A stretch of DNA of 64,000 nucleotides from Oricola thermophila. Its GTDB lineage: Bacteria; Pseudomonadota; Alphaproteobacteria; Rhizobiales; Rhizobiaceae. This document shows positions 35,626 through 44,888 of the stretch, piece by piece (position 1 is the first letter of the stretch; the number at the start of each line of letters is the position of its first letter). Both the position numbers and the translations under genes were made by a program. Under the pieces are notes generated by a model. It had not been told where the DNA came from, did no database searches, and was given only the letters and a program-made list of their open reading frames with translations. The DNA lies in contig NZ_CP054836.1 in assembly GCF_013358405.1 (NCBI RefSeq), forward strand, positions 2,418,001 through 2,482,000. The letters are read 5' to 3'.

Positions 35626-36402
35626 TCACCTGCCGTCCTTGCCCGCGAGCCACGGCTTGATCGTGACATAGTAGTGATACTCGATCTTCTGGAAGACGAG
35701 CCCCGTGCGATTGGGCACGTTCTGGCGGAAGCCGAAGGCCATGGCGATGATCAGCAGGATCGGCACCGCGACCGCGATAACGGGAGCAATCTTCAGATAG
35801 GCGTCGGGGCGCCGACCTGCACGGCGGATCTCGACGTACATCACCAGCGTCAGGGCGACGAACGCCGCCAAAGTCAGCCAATCGTCGTCATGGTGCGCAT
35901 TCCATTCCGACCGCGGCAAATGCGCGGCCAACGCGTAGACCGAGGGAACCAGCACGACTAGAAGGGCTATCCGGGTCGCACGCAGTCGTGTTTCATGGAA
36001 ACCGTAAATGAGCGCCAGCAACACGAGCGCACTCGAAAGGATGAAATCGACCCGGGGAACGAGCGCAAAGATGTAGGCAAGCATGACGAGCGCCCCGGCC
36101 GCCATGCGCTGGACCGAATCCGATCGCATCCACGCAACGACGCTTCGGAACTGCCCCGCGTCGGGGGTTCCACCCTGCCTTATCGCCGTAACAAGCAGCA
36201 TCACGCCAAGCAGAAGGATCGCGGCAAATATGCCATAGGGCACAAGGGCGGCCGAATTGTACCAGCGCCCCGATTCCACGCCGGCCGCATTGGCCTGGAA
36301 GAACGGTATCTCGCTCGTCTTGAACAGGAAGAAGCCGCTGACGGCAATAAGGGTAAGCGCCGTCCAGAAATCCTGCTGGCGCAGCCTCGTTCTTTCGTTC
36401 AT
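35626..36402 (-). CDS. tctB: Tripartite tricarboxylate transporter small permease (TctB)
   Basis: A 258-residue membrane protein, longer than the typical about 150-residue TctB. It begins with a short cytoplasmic end (MNERTRLRQQD) and has segments around 15-33, 55-75, 100-145, 175-195 and 205-230. A C-terminal stretch (YHYYVTIKPWLAGKDGR) follows the last segment. ATG at 36402 after GCGGAGGAAATCGG. Position between TctC and TctA supports the call; the sequence alone is only weakly family-specific. Confidence 0.78.
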   Translation of the reverse strand: MNERTRLRQQDFWTALTLIAVSGFFLFKTSEIPFFQANAAGVESGRWYNSAALVPYGIFAAILLLGVMLLVTAIRQGGTPDAGQFRSVVAWMRSDSVQRMAAGALVMLAYIFALVPRVDFILSSALVLLALIYGFHETRLRATRIALLVVLVPSVYALAAHLPRSEWNAHHDDDWLTLAAFVALTLVMYVEIRRAGRRPDAYLKIAPVIAVAVPILLIIAMAFGFRQNVPNRTGLVFQKIEYHYYVTIKPWLAGKDGR

Positions 36403-36428
36403 CCGATTTCCTCCGCTGGCACGAATCA

Positions 36429-36453
36429 CGCCGGGCACGAATCATGCCCGGCG
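36429..36453 (-). other. Hairpin after tctC
   Basis: CGCCGGGC and GCCCGGCG make a perfect 8 bp stem with a nine-base loop, directly after the binding-protein gene. No T-run, as at the other binding-protein junctions. Confidence 0.65.
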
Positions 36454-36473
36454 CAGATTTACCGGAATACCGG

Positions 36474-37484
36474 TTACGGCTTGGGAATGCCGAGTTCCGC
36501 AGGATCAACAGCCGCGGCCCCGAGTTCCTTCAGCGTCCATGCGAAGTTGCTTTCGAGCTTGGAGAACTGCGCGCTTGCCTCCTCGCCCGCCAGACCGGAC
36601 AGATCATAGTAGTTCGATGACGCCCACTCCTTGACCTTGTCCGATTGCATGGCCTTCGCAAAGGCTTCCTCGAGCACCGCTTTCGCCGCATCGGGCGCGT
36701 CGGCCAGAACCGCGAAGCCGATAGCCTGCTTCAGCGGCAGATATTTCGAAAGGTCGGGATAGTTCTCGAATGCGGACGGGATCGTGGTTCCATCCAGGTT
36801 TCCGGCCTCCGGGACCAGCATGGCCAGCGGTTTCAATTGACCGCCCTTGATCAGTCCCTGCTGCTCGGCAAGCGAAGTGACTATAACCTGCACCTCGCCG
36901 GCGACCGCCGCTTCCTGGGCCGGCCCCGATCCTCCGTAGGGCACGAACTTGAACTTCGCGCCGGTGCCGTTCTCCAGAGCCAGAAGGTTGAGGTGATGGA
37001 TAGATCCGGAACCCGAAGCAGCCGCCGGAATTGTACCCGGATCCTTCTTCGCCGCCTCGATCAGCTCTTCGAACGTGTCGAATGGCGCATTCGCCGACAC
37101 CGAGATGAGGTCGGGCGATCCGCCGACGATGAAGGGATGCCACACATCGAATTTCTTGTCCCAGCCGCCCTGCACCGCAGCGGTCACGTTCGATTCCGAA
37201 ATGCCTGCCAGCGTGTAACCGTCAGCGGGCTGATTGAGCACGTGGATCATGCCGTTCGATCCGGCCACACCCCCGGTCACATTGGTCACCGTGATGCTGA
37301 CCGGAAGCTCCTTCTCCATCTCGGCCATGATCATGCGGTTGATCGAATCGGTGCCGCCACCGGCACCCCAGACCACAACGGTGGTGATGTCGCGATACGG
37401 ATATTCCTGCGCGGCAGCCGGCACCGCGACCACGGATGCCGCCAGTACGGCAGCCGCTCCCCATTTGGTGAATTTGAGCGTCAT
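36474..37484 (-). CDS. tctC: Tripartite tricarboxylate transporter binding protein (TctC/Bug family)
   Basis: A 336-residue periplasmic protein with a signal peptide cut near residue 25 (PAAAQEYPYRD). Bug-family signs are the start YPYRDITTVVVWGAGGGTDSINR, VTGGVAGSNGMIHVLNQPADGYTL and SGSGSIHHLNLLAL, then VPYGGSGPAQEAAVAGEVQV. Start follows GGGAGGAACCGAC. First gene of the minus-strand tctCBA-otn operon, opposite an IPMDH-like gene; the 143 bp between them carries two palindromes. Confidence 0.92.
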   Translation of the reverse strand: MTLKFTKWGAAAVLAASVVAVPAAAQEYPYRDITTVVVWGAGGGTDSINRMIMAEMEKELPVSITVTNVTGGVAGSNGMIHVLNQPADGYTLAGISESNVTAAVQGGWDKKFDVWHPFIVGGSPDLISVSANAPFDTFEELIEAAKKDPGTIPAAASGSGSIHHLNLLALENGTGAKFKFVPYGGSGPAQEAAVAGEVQVIVTSLAEQQGLIKGGQLKPLAMLVPEAGNLDGTTIPSAFENYPDLSKYLPLKQAIGFAVLADAPDAAKAVLEEAFAKAMQSDKVKEWASSNYYDLSGLAGEEASAQFSKLESNFAWTLKELGAAAVDPAELGIPKP

Positions 37485-37556
37485 GTCGGTTCCTCCCGAT
37501 GATGGTTTGCATTCATGCGCGGCCTTCGCCGCTCGACAAGGCCATAATTTGCGTAT

Positions 37557-37580
37557 GCATTAATTTATGCGTTGTCAACG
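37557..37580. promoter_or_regulatory. Candidate GntR operator in divergent promoter
   Basis: GCAT-TAATTT-ATGC (37557-37570) is directly followed by CGTTGTCAACG (37570-37580), an 11 bp palindrome. The TTGTCAACGA core fits the TNGT-N-ACNA pattern known for FadR-type GntR regulators, and such a gene lies at 39838. It would control both the tct/otn operon and the IPMDH operon. Confidence 0.5.
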
Positions 37581-37627
37581 ACATTGTTTCCGGCTAAGTC
37601 TGCGGCAACATCGGAGGACCCCTGTCT

Positions 37628-38782
37628 ATGGATGCTCGCAAACAGAATCCGGGAGCCATTTCCGGAAACAACAAGCCACCGCGTTTCACGATTGCCGTAT
37701 TCGAAGGTGACGGCATTGGCCCGGAGATCATGAAGCCGACGGTCGCGCTTCTGCGCGAAATATCCGTGGCAACCGGCGCTTTCTCGCTCGATTTCGAAAC
37801 AGTCCCGGCCGGCGCCACCCACTATGCCAAACATGGCGTGTCACTGCCCGAGGAATCCATGAAAACAGCCAAGGAGGCGGATGCCATCCTCCTGTCGGCA
37901 ATGGGGATGCCGGATATCCGCTATCCGGATGGAACGGAGATCTCACCGCAGATCGAGCTCAGGATGGAACTCGGACTGTTCGCCGGCGTGCGTCCCGTCA
38001 TCATCCAGCCCGGACAAGGCTCGCCGCTGAAAGTGGCGGAAGAACGCGGCATTGATTTCGTCATAATCCGCGAATCGACGGAAGGCCTTTTTGCCTCCCA
38101 CGGAAAAGGCCGGATCAACGACAACATCTCTGCGGAGGAAACGCTGGTCATCACCCGCGAGGTTTCCGAGAAGCTGTTCGAATTTGCCTTCAACCTCGCG
38201 CGCCGGCGAAAGGAAACCGGCAGGGGGCCCGGGCGTGTCCATTGCGTCGACAAGGCAAACGTGTTCCAGGCCTTCGCCTTTTTTCGGAGCATTTTCGACG
38301 AGGTCGCCGCGCGGCACCGCGATATCAAGGCAGATGCCGCCTATGTTGACGCCGCAGCGCTCTGGATGGTTCAACGCCCACAGATATTCGACGTCCTGGT
38401 GACCGAAAACATGTTCGGCGACATCCTTTCCGACCTCGGGGCCGGACTGATGGGCAGTCTCGGACTGGCGCCATCCGCGGATATCGGCAGCGATCACGCC
38501 GTATTCCAGCCCTGCCATGGCAGCGCACCGGATATCGCCGGGCGCAACATCGCAAACCCGCTCGCCATGATCCTGTCGGCCGCCATGATGCTCGAGTGGC
38601 TGGGCCAGAAAAGCGGCACCGCGGAAATGCAGACCGTATCGGACTCGCTTTCCGGTGCGGTCGCGGATGTAATGGCAGCCGGCAGCGCGAAGACACCGGA
38701 TCTCGGTGGCACAGCCTCGACCGATGATGTTGCCGAGGCGGTGCTGGAAGCATTCAGAAACCGTACAGGAACCACGGCATGA
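37628..38782 (+). CDS. Isocitrate/isopropylmalate dehydrogenase family protein
   Basis: A 384-residue beta-decarboxylating dehydrogenase. Visible marks are FEGDGIGPEIM near residue 24, the substrate arginines (ELRMELGLFAGVRPV), RESTEGLF, VTENMFGDILSDLGAG with metal-binding aspartates and HGSAPDIAGRNIANP. The class oxidises 2R-hydroxy acids such as 3-isopropylmalate, D-malate and tartrate with NAD and often decarboxylates them. Upstream GGAGG supports the start. With OtnK/OtnC opposite, it may supply the dehydrogenation otherwise done by LtnD; tartrate or D-malate dehydrogenase is the conservative alternative. Confidence 0.85.
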   Translation: MDARKQNPGAISGNNKPPRFTIAVFEGDGIGPEIMKPTVALLREISVATGAFSLDFETVPAGATHYAKHGVSLPEESMKTAKEADAILLSAMGMPDIRYPDGTEISPQIELRMELGLFAGVRPVIIQPGQGSPLKVAEERGIDFVIIRESTEGLFASHGKGRINDNISAEETLVITREVSEKLFEFAFNLARRRKETGRGPGRVHCVDKANVFQAFAFFRSIFDEVAARHRDIKADAAYVDAAALWMVQRPQIFDVLVTENMFGDILSDLGAGLMGSLGLAPSADIGSDHAVFQPCHGSAPDIAGRNIANPLAMILSAAMMLEWLGQKSGTAEMQTVSDSLSGAVADVMAAGSAKTPDLGGTASTDDVAEAVLEAFRNRTGTTA

Positions 38783-39834
38783 CCAAATCCGAAACGGTAC
38801 TCTCCGTCGCAGTGATCGGCGCAGGCTATTTTGCCGGATTCCACGTCGACGCCTGGTTGCGCAATCCCGATGCACGGCTCGAGGCCGTCGCCGACCTGGA
38901 CGTGGAAAAGGCCCGCGCGCTTCTTGAAGCGAAAGGCGCGAACGGCGTGGATGCCGTCGACAGCCTCCCCTCTCTCGACGCCCGCTTCGACATCATCGAC
39001 ATCGCCGCCCCGCCCGCCACGCATCTTTCTCTGATCCGGCAGGCGCTTCCACTCGCGAACCGCGCCATCATCTGCCAGAAACCATTCTGCAACTCGCTCG
39101 AAGACGCGAGGGAAGCGACCCGTCTTGCAGAGGAGGCCGGCAAGCTTCTGATCGTGCACGAGAACTTCCGCTTCCAGCCCTGGTACCGCGTCATGCGCGC
39201 GGAACTGGACGCCGGGCGCATCGGCGAGCCCTTCCAGATCACCTTCCGGCTCCGACCGGGCGACGGCCAGGGCGCGGACGCCTACCTGTCGCGGCAACCC
39301 TATTTCCAGCAGATGGAACGTTTCCTGATCCACGAGACGGCCATTCACTGGATCGACACCTTCCGCTACCTCATGGGCGAACCAAAGGACGTGTTTGCGG
39401 ACATTCGCAAGCTGAACCCGGTCATCGCTGGCGAGGATGCAGGGTATTTTCTCTACCGCTATGACGACGGCCGGCGCGCCATGTTCGACGGCAACAGGCT
39501 CGCGGATCACGCGGCCGACAATCCCCGCCTCACCATGGGCGAATGCCTGGCCGAGGGAAGCGAAGGCGCGATCATGCTCGACGGGTTCGGCGTCCTGCGC
39601 TTCCGACAAAGGGGAGCGGTCGAATGGCAACAGATCGAATGCGACTACGACCGCAGAAATTTCGGCGGGGATTGCGTCTACCACCTGCAGCGCCACGTGA
39701 CGGACCACCTGCTTCGCGGCAGGCAGATCGAAAACACGGCGGGCGATTATCTTCGCAACATGGAGATCGAGGAGGCATTATACCGTTCCGCAGAGAGCGG
39801 TTGCGTGATATCGACTGCAGCGGTTCGGGAATAG
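38779..39834 (+). CDS. Gfo/Idh/MocA-family oxidoreductase
   Basis: A 351-residue oxidoreductase with Rossmann loop VIGAGYFAGFHVDAWL (12-27), a QKPFCNS motif (about 100) in place of EKP, and FLIHETAIHWIDTFRYL containing the substrate-site histidine. It overlaps the IPMDH-like gene by ATGA. It likely oxidises or reduces a polyol, sugar or lactone at a ring carbon. Apiose dehydrogenases are of this family, but nothing here singles out that substrate. The GntR gene follows after 3 bp. Confidence 0.85.
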   Translation: MTKSETVLSVAVIGAGYFAGFHVDAWLRNPDARLEAVADLDVEKARALLEAKGANGVDAVDSLPSLDARFDIIDIAAPPATHLSLIRQALPLANRAIICQKPFCNSLEDAREATRLAEEAGKLLIVHENFRFQPWYRVMRAELDAGRIGEPFQITFRLRPGDGQGADAYLSRQPYFQQMERFLIHETAIHWIDTFRYLMGEPKDVFADIRKLNPVIAGEDAGYFLYRYDDGRRAMFDGNRLADHAADNPRLTMGECLAEGSEGAIMLDGFGVLRFRQRGAVEWQQIECDYDRRNFGGDCVYHLQRHVTDHLLRGRQIENTAGDYLRNMEIEEALYRSAESGCVISTAAVRE

Positions 39835-39837
39835 CGA

Positions 39838-40539
39838 ATGGTCAATACAGGGCTCAAAGACAGATCGAACGTCGGGGACAAGCCGCAGTCCCAGACCCAG
39901 CGGGCAGTCGCCCTGCTCCGCGACATGGTCATTTCCAACAAGCTGCCTCCGGGCTCGAATCATCTCGAGGCCGAGCTTGCGGAAATGCTTGGCATGTCGC
40001 GGACACCGGTTCGCGAGGCAGCGATCATCCTGGAAGGACAAGGGCTCGTCGAGGTCCGTCCGCGCAGGGGCGTGCGCATCCTGCCCATCCTGCCGAGTGA
40101 CATGGAGGAAATATATTCCATCCTGACCGAGCTGGAATCGCTGGCCGCCTACAATGTCGCCCAAAGAGGACTGCAGCCCGAAGAGCTGGCGGAGTTGCGC
40201 AGCTACATCGAGGAGATGGAGGAAGCGCTCGGACAGGACGACCGCCAGCGCTGGGCCGCTGCGGACGACCGGTTTCACCGGAGGTTGATACAGCTGGCCG
40301 GAAACGGAAGGCTGGAAAATATCGTGGCCACCTACTGGGACCAGGTACACCGCGCCCGTCTTCTGACGCTCTACATCCGCCCCGCACCGCACAAGTCCAA
40401 TGCCGATCACCGGGCACTCGTCGACGCCATCGCCGACGGCAAGGCCGAGGAAGCCCGCGAGATACACCGCCAGCACCGCATCGCAGCCAAGGAAACGATG
40501 ATCAACCTGATCGCGACACATGGTTTCAACGCGGTATAG
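39838..40539 (+). CDS. GntR-family regulator, FadR/FCD subfamily
   Basis: A 233-residue regulator. The winged helix covers about 25-85 (LEAELAEMLGMSRTPVREAAIILEGQGLVEV read in parts, with the typical SRTPVREA). The all-helical FCD domain has its metal-binding residues in DDRFHRRL, ADHRALVDAI and IHRQHR. It is the last gene of the IPMDH-like operon and probably regulates that operon and the opposite tct/otn genes through the 37557-37580 palindromes. Confidence 0.9.
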   Translation: MVNTGLKDRSNVGDKPQSQTQRAVALLRDMVISNKLPPGSNHLEAELAEMLGMSRTPVREAAIILEGQGLVEVRPRRGVRILPILPSDMEEIYSILTELESLAAYNVAQRGLQPEELAELRSYIEEMEEALGQDDRQRWAAADDRFHRRLIQLAGNGRLENIVATYWDQVHRARLLTLYIRPAPHKSNADHRALVDAIADGKAEEAREIHRQHRIAAKETMINLIATHGFNAV

Positions 40540-40751
40540 CGACCAGCCGAACGGCACAACCATCGGTCGGGATTTTCGCTCGCGCCGCCAATTCGGCTGC
40601 GGGTGATGCCGAATTCATCCAGTGCCCCACGCCGAAATCCGATCAGATGCCGAAGGTAATGGCCCTGCGAAGCAGGCTCTCGCGGAACCAATCCAAGTAC
40701 CGGTCCCTCGAAGTACGAGGCATCGGGTGAAAGCGCATCTGCCCACCGGGA

Positions 40752-42101
40752 TCAGCTTGCCGCGCTGCCATCGCACAACGCACCGGTCAGCCGCTCCAGG
40801 TCGAAGTCGATCGTGTCGTCGCCAAGGATATCGACAACCGTGTCTATCGCGTTCGCGGAAAACCGGCCCCTGCGCATAAGAGTTCCGGCCTTGTTCACGA
40901 GACCCTCGACATCAAGCGGCCTTTCGGGGTCACCGAGCGCATCGACAATCTCGCATCGTTCAATGCGCCCGTCCTGCGCCTCGATCTCTATCGTTGCCGA
41001 CATGTGGGCGGGATAGCGCTGGTCGCAATCCCCGGAAAAATCCAGATCCACCTTTCGCCTGAGCGCGGCGATCGCAGGATCGGAAATGGCATCCGGCTCG
41101 AAATCGGCAAGCCGGGGTTCGCCCCTGAGCAGGGCCACCGCGACCGAATGCTGTATGCTGAACCGCGCCTGGCCCGCGTTTTCCGGCTCAGCCCTGTCGC
41201 AGAACTTGAGCGCATCGCCGAAAGTCCTGATCGACACGCGCGCTATGCGTTCCGCAACGAAACGCTCTCCAAGGGCGAGCGCCGCCTCGATCGAAACATG
41301 ACAATGCCGGCAGGACGGCCACGGTTTGAACGTCGTTTCGAAGATCCGCCAGGGCGCCTCGGCATCCTGACATACCGCCCGGACATCACCGTCAGGGCAC
41401 ATCGCGGCGAAAAAACCCTGGCTTCCTTCCAGGATCGACAATGGTCCCTCGCCGCCCGCTGCCGCCACCCGGGCCGCGGTCAGCCCGTGTCGGGCCGCAT
41501 GGGCAGTGTGCAACTGCTTCGTCACCGTCTCCTCGTGGCGAAGTTGCCAAAGCCCTCCCGCCAGGCTCCCCGCATGGCCGAGGGCGTATGCCGTCTTCAA
41601 CGGATCGAGGTCCAGAATGGTCGCCACCCCCGCTGCGGCCCCGAACGGCCCACAGGTCGCGGTGTTGTGCCAGTAACCGTAATGGGCGAGCCCGACAGCC
41701 CGCGCGATCCGGATCATCACCTCATAGCCGCGAACGATGGCCGCGAGCACTTCGCGTCCCCCAACTCCCTCGGTTTCGGCGCAGGCAAGAACGGGCGGGA
41801 TCACGACATCTCCGGGATGTACCAGTCCCTGCCGGTCGGTATCGTCCATCTCGAGCAGGTTGCCCAAGGCGCCGTTTGCGAATGCCGCCGCGTTCTCGTC
41901 GCGCCGATTGCCATACATCGTGAAGCAGGAGCCGGAACCGGCAGCCGCGTTCAGGGAGCGAAACGATACGGCACCGCATTCCGCCGTTCCGGCCGAAGCG
42001 CAGCCAATCCAGTCGAGGAGATGAAGCTTGGCTCTCGCCAGGGCCTCGTCATCCACCCTTTTCGCCGTCATTCGGGCCAGCTCAACAGAATACGAATTCA
42101 T
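40752..42101 (-). CDS. MmgE/PrpD family protein (2-methylcitrate dehydratase-like)
   Basis: A 449-residue MmgE/PrpD protein with ALARAKLHLLDWIGCASAGT at the N-terminus, FANGALGNLLEMDDTDR, HPGDVVIPPVLACAE, AYALGHAGSLAGGLWQ and the C-terminal dimer part with KVDLDFSGDCDQRYPAHMSA. Family members dehydrate 2-methylcitrate or isomerise aconitate and itaconate-type acids. The ATG at 42101 after GAGGTGTCGGTG was preferred; an ATG at 42131 is possible. It is divergent from a flavoprotein and a TRAP operon and convergent with the GntR gene. Exact substrate unknown. Confidence 0.85.
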   Translation of the reverse strand: MNSYSVELARMTAKRVDDEALARAKLHLLDWIGCASAGTAECGAVSFRSLNAAAGSGSCFTMYGNRRDENAAAFANGALGNLLEMDDTDRQGLVHPGDVVIPPVLACAETEGVGGREVLAAIVRGYEVMIRIARAVGLAHYGYWHNTATCGPFGAAAGVATILDLDPLKTAYALGHAGSLAGGLWQLRHEETVTKQLHTAHAARHGLTAARVAAAGGEGPLSILEGSQGFFAAMCPDGDVRAVCQDAEAPWRIFETTFKPWPSCRHCHVSIEAALALGERFVAERIARVSIRTFGDALKFCDRAEPENAGQARFSIQHSVAVALLRGEPRLADFEPDAISDPAIAALRRKVDLDFSGDCDQRYPAHMSATIEIEAQDGRIERCEIVDALGDPERPLDVEGLVNKAGTLMRRGRFSANAIDTVVDILGDDTIDFDLERLTGALCDGSAAS

Positions 42102-42206
42102 CACCGACACCTCAGACGCACCAAGCCACATAGATTCAGTACCCCCTCTTGCAGACGTATTCAAGTGTGCTAGCCTTACGTCAGCTCAGGAGGCTCACGA
42201 ACGCAC

Positions 42207-43622
42207 ATGGTGAAGTTTGAGGATGTCGATTTCGAGTTTCAGACCGATGTAGTCGTAGTCGGCGCGGGAGCTTGCGGACTCACCGCCGCCCTTGCCGCGC
42301 GGGACGCGGGAGCAGAGGTTTTCGTTCTGGAGCGTGACGCTACGCCCGCCGGAAGCACCGCAATGTCACAAGGCCTGATCTGCGCGGCCGGGACCAAGCT
42401 GCAGGCGGACGCCGGCATCGAGGACAATGCCGATCTCTTTTTCGACGACATCATGGCGAGGACGAGAGGCACGGCCGATCCTCTCGTTGCGCGCGTCGTC
42501 GCGAACGAGGCCGGACCCACGATCGACTGGATGATCGCCGCCCATGGAATTCCCTTTGAGCTCAGAGCCAGTTGGTCCGGATTTTTCGGACACAGCGCGT
42601 CACGGATGCACGGAACACCTTCCAAAACCGGAACGGAACTGGTTGGGGCACTGGTGCGGGCTACCGAAAACGCCGGTGCAAATATCGTGTGTGACGCGTT
42701 AGTCGACGAGATTTATGCACGGCCAGACGGCACCATTCGCGGCGTTTCGTTTCTCCGCCCCGACGGCGGCCGCGAATTCGTCGGCTGCAGGGCTCTCGTG
42801 GCGGCGACCTGCGGCTTCGGAGCCAATACCGAGATGGTCCGGAAATACATTCCGGACTTCAGCGCAATCGCCCACTACCGCTATTTCGGTCACGAGGGCA
42901 ATGACGGGAGCGGGATTCGCTGGGGCCTGGAGCTCGGAGCCGGCACCGGAAGCATGAATGCCTTTCAGGGATACGGCTCACTGGCAATGCCTCAGTCGAT
43001 TGTCGTCAATTACGACATGGTCATGAATGGCGGCTTCGTCGTGAATCTTGACGGAGAGCGCTTCTCGGACGAACTGGCCGACATCTCCGGCCAGGCGATC
43101 AACGTGCTGTCTCAACGCGACGGCGTCGGATGGATGATCTTCGACGAACGGCGCCACGAACAGGCGAAGCATCTCCCCGAATACCGTGAGCTCGATGCGA
43201 TTGGCGCGTTCAAATACGCAGATGATCTCGACTGCCTTGCGTCCGTTACCGGGCTGCCGGCGGACCGCCTCAAGCAAACCGTCGCCTCTGTCGAAAACGC
43301 GATTGCCACCGGACAGAAATGCCCCTTCGGTCGAGACTTCGCCGGCGTGACTCCCCTGCGCCCGCCCTACCGTGCCGTTCGAGTGACCGGCGCCCTGTTC
43401 CATACCCAGGGCGGTTTGCTCGTCGACGAAAGCGCACGAGTCTTGCGGCCGGACGGCACTCCCCTGCCGAATTTCTTTGCGGGAGGCGGAGCTGCTCGCG
43501 GAATATCGGGCGACGGACCATCAGGATATCTTCCCGCGGCGGGTCTTTGCACCGCCGTCACGCTGGGACGCCTTGCCGGCAGGAATGCAGCGGTTACCGG
43601 AGGATCGACCGACACAAGGTAG
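42207..43622 (+). CDS. FAD-dependent oxidoreductase, fumarate reductase/flavocytochrome c type
   Basis: A 471-residue flavoprotein. The dinucleotide loop is VVVGAGACGLTAA (G19, G21, G24, E42 binding ribose), with the second FAD contact near the C-terminus (LPNFFAGGGAARGISGDGPSGYLPAAG). RFSDELADISG (with G-E-R-F before) marks the FrdA/KstD-like family that reduces or dehydrogenates C=C bonds next to carboxylates or ketones. Paired with an MmgE/PrpD protein and a TRAP importer, reduction of an unsaturated di- or tricarboxylate is plausible. It has no heme motif or signal peptide, so is cytoplasmic. Confidence 0.85.
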   Translation: MVKFEDVDFEFQTDVVVVGAGACGLTAALAARDAGAEVFVLERDATPAGSTAMSQGLICAAGTKLQADAGIEDNADLFFDDIMARTRGTADPLVARVVANEAGPTIDWMIAAHGIPFELRASWSGFFGHSASRMHGTPSKTGTELVGALVRATENAGANIVCDALVDEIYARPDGTIRGVSFLRPDGGREFVGCRALVAATCGFGANTEMVRKYIPDFSAIAHYRYFGHEGNDGSGIRWGLELGAGTGSMNAFQGYGSLAMPQSIVVNYDMVMNGGFVVNLDGERFSDELADISGQAINVLSQRDGVGWMIFDERRHEQAKHLPEYRELDAIGAFKYADDLDCLASVTGLPADRLKQTVASVENAIATGQKCPFGRDFAGVTPLRPPYRAVRVTGALFHTQGGLLVDESARVLRPDGTPLPNFFAGGGAARGISGDGPSGYLPAAGLCTAVTLGRLAGRNAAVTGGSTDTR

Positions 43623-43823
43623 AGCCGCCGAGTGGAAAGGGAACGCATCCGCCTTGCAAGAACGAAGCGGAGGCTTCGCTTCGCGCATTTTCATGACAAC
43701 TTATTGATTTAATTTATATAATTTTTTGAATAGGTATGCAATTCTCGTTGACAGCGACCAACTGGCCGGGCACGCTTTGTTGCGTCAGACGCACCTATCC
43801 AGCCAGTCACCAGGAGATCGCTA

Positions 43824-44828
43824 ATGAGTTATTCCCGTACCCTGACAAGAGTATCCGCAGCCACGGTGCTTGCCATCACCGCAAGCTCCGCATCCATCGC
43901 GATAGCCGACGAAAGCTGGGACATGGCATTGCCGTGGGGCGTCAATGAGTTTCACACTGTCGATGCAAAGCGCTTCGCCGAAGTTGCAGAAAAGGTCACT
44001 GAAGGCAGGCTGACCATTGCGGTGCATCCCGGCGGGGCGCTTGGCATCAAGGGCCCCGAAACTGTTCGCTCGGTGCGTGACGGCGTCGTCCCGATGGCGG
44101 ACGCAGTGATGTTGCAGACCGTCGGCGAGGTTCCGATCAACGGAGTGGAGTCGCTTCCCTATCTCATCAGCAACATGGACGACCTCAAGACGCTGCACTC
44201 CATAGCAAGGCAGGACTTCGAAGCCGGGCTCGCCGCGCACAATATCAAGGTTATGTATATGGTGCCCTGGCCAGCCAACCAGATATTTTCCAAGAAGGAG
44301 CTGAAATCGCCAGAGGACTTCAAGGGCCTGAAGATCCGCACTTCGGACAGCAATTCCACTCTTTTCTTCGAGGCTCTGGGCGCCACCCCCGTGCAAATGC
44401 CTATCGCCGACGTGCTTCCCTCGCTGGCGTCCGGTGCGCTCGACGCGACAATGACGTCGATGACGACTGCGGCAGACCAAAAGTACTGGGAGTTCCTATC
44501 CTACGGCTACCTCACAAGCCATCTTTGGGCATCGAACGCGATGCTTCTCAACATGGACGCCTGGAACAGGCTTTCCCCTGAAGACCAGACGGCGCTCGAC
44601 GCCGCTTCGGCGGAACTCGAACCACAGTTCTGGGCGGTGTCCGCCGGCGAGGACGAGAAGGCCATAGCCAAGCTTCGTGAAGGCGGCATGACCGTAGAGG
44701 CACCGTCGGCCGAGTTGATCGAGGCAATGCAGGAAGCGGCCAAGCCTGTCTGGGATACCGTGATCGCCAAGGTCGGGCCAAGGGCCCAGGACATTGTCGA
44801 CACCTATCTGGCGGAAGTCGGACGTTAG
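43824..44828 (+). CDS. dctP: TRAP transporter substrate-binding protein (DctP)
   Basis: A 334-residue periplasmic protein. Start after CAGGAGATCGCTA; signal peptide ends near SIAIADES. DctP features are AEKVTEGRLTIAVHPGGALGIKGPE, the substrate arginine in FKGLKIRTSDSNS and PIADVLPSLASGALDA. First gene of a second dctPQM operon, preceded by 201 bp of AT-rich DNA that should hold its promoter. Probably imports the acid used by the flavoprotein and MmgE/PrpD protein next to it. Confidence 0.92.
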   Translation: MSYSRTLTRVSAATVLAITASSASIAIADESWDMALPWGVNEFHTVDAKRFAEVAEKVTEGRLTIAVHPGGALGIKGPETVRSVRDGVVPMADAVMLQTVGEVPINGVESLPYLISNMDDLKTLHSIARQDFEAGLAAHNIKVMYMVPWPANQIFSKKELKSPEDFKGLKIRTSDSNSTLFFEALGATPVQMPIADVLPSLASGALDATMTSMTTAADQKYWEFLSYGYLTSHLWASNAMLLNMDAWNRLSPEDQTALDAASAELEPQFWAVSAGEDEKAIAKLREGGMTVEAPSAELIEAMQEAAKPVWDTVIAKVGPRAQDIVDTYLAEVGR

Positions 44829-44839
44829 TCACCAATCGA

Positions 44840-44869
44840 GGCAACGGCGCCACCCGATGCGCCGTTGCC
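44840..44869 (+). other. Perfect hairpin after second dctP
   Basis: GGCAACGGCGC and GCGCCGTTGCC form a perfect 11 bp stem around an eight-base loop, 12 bp after the dctP stop and 20 bp before dctQ. No T-run. Confidence 0.72.
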
Positions 44870-44888
44870 CCTGCGGGGAAGCAGCGCC

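Noticed and set aside
38779..39834. Apiose dehydrogenase assignment for the second Gfo/Idh protein, making the cluster an apiose pathway
   Set aside because: The kinase and aldolase fit OtnK/OtnC, and no apionate oxidoisomerase or RuBisCO-like enzyme is present.
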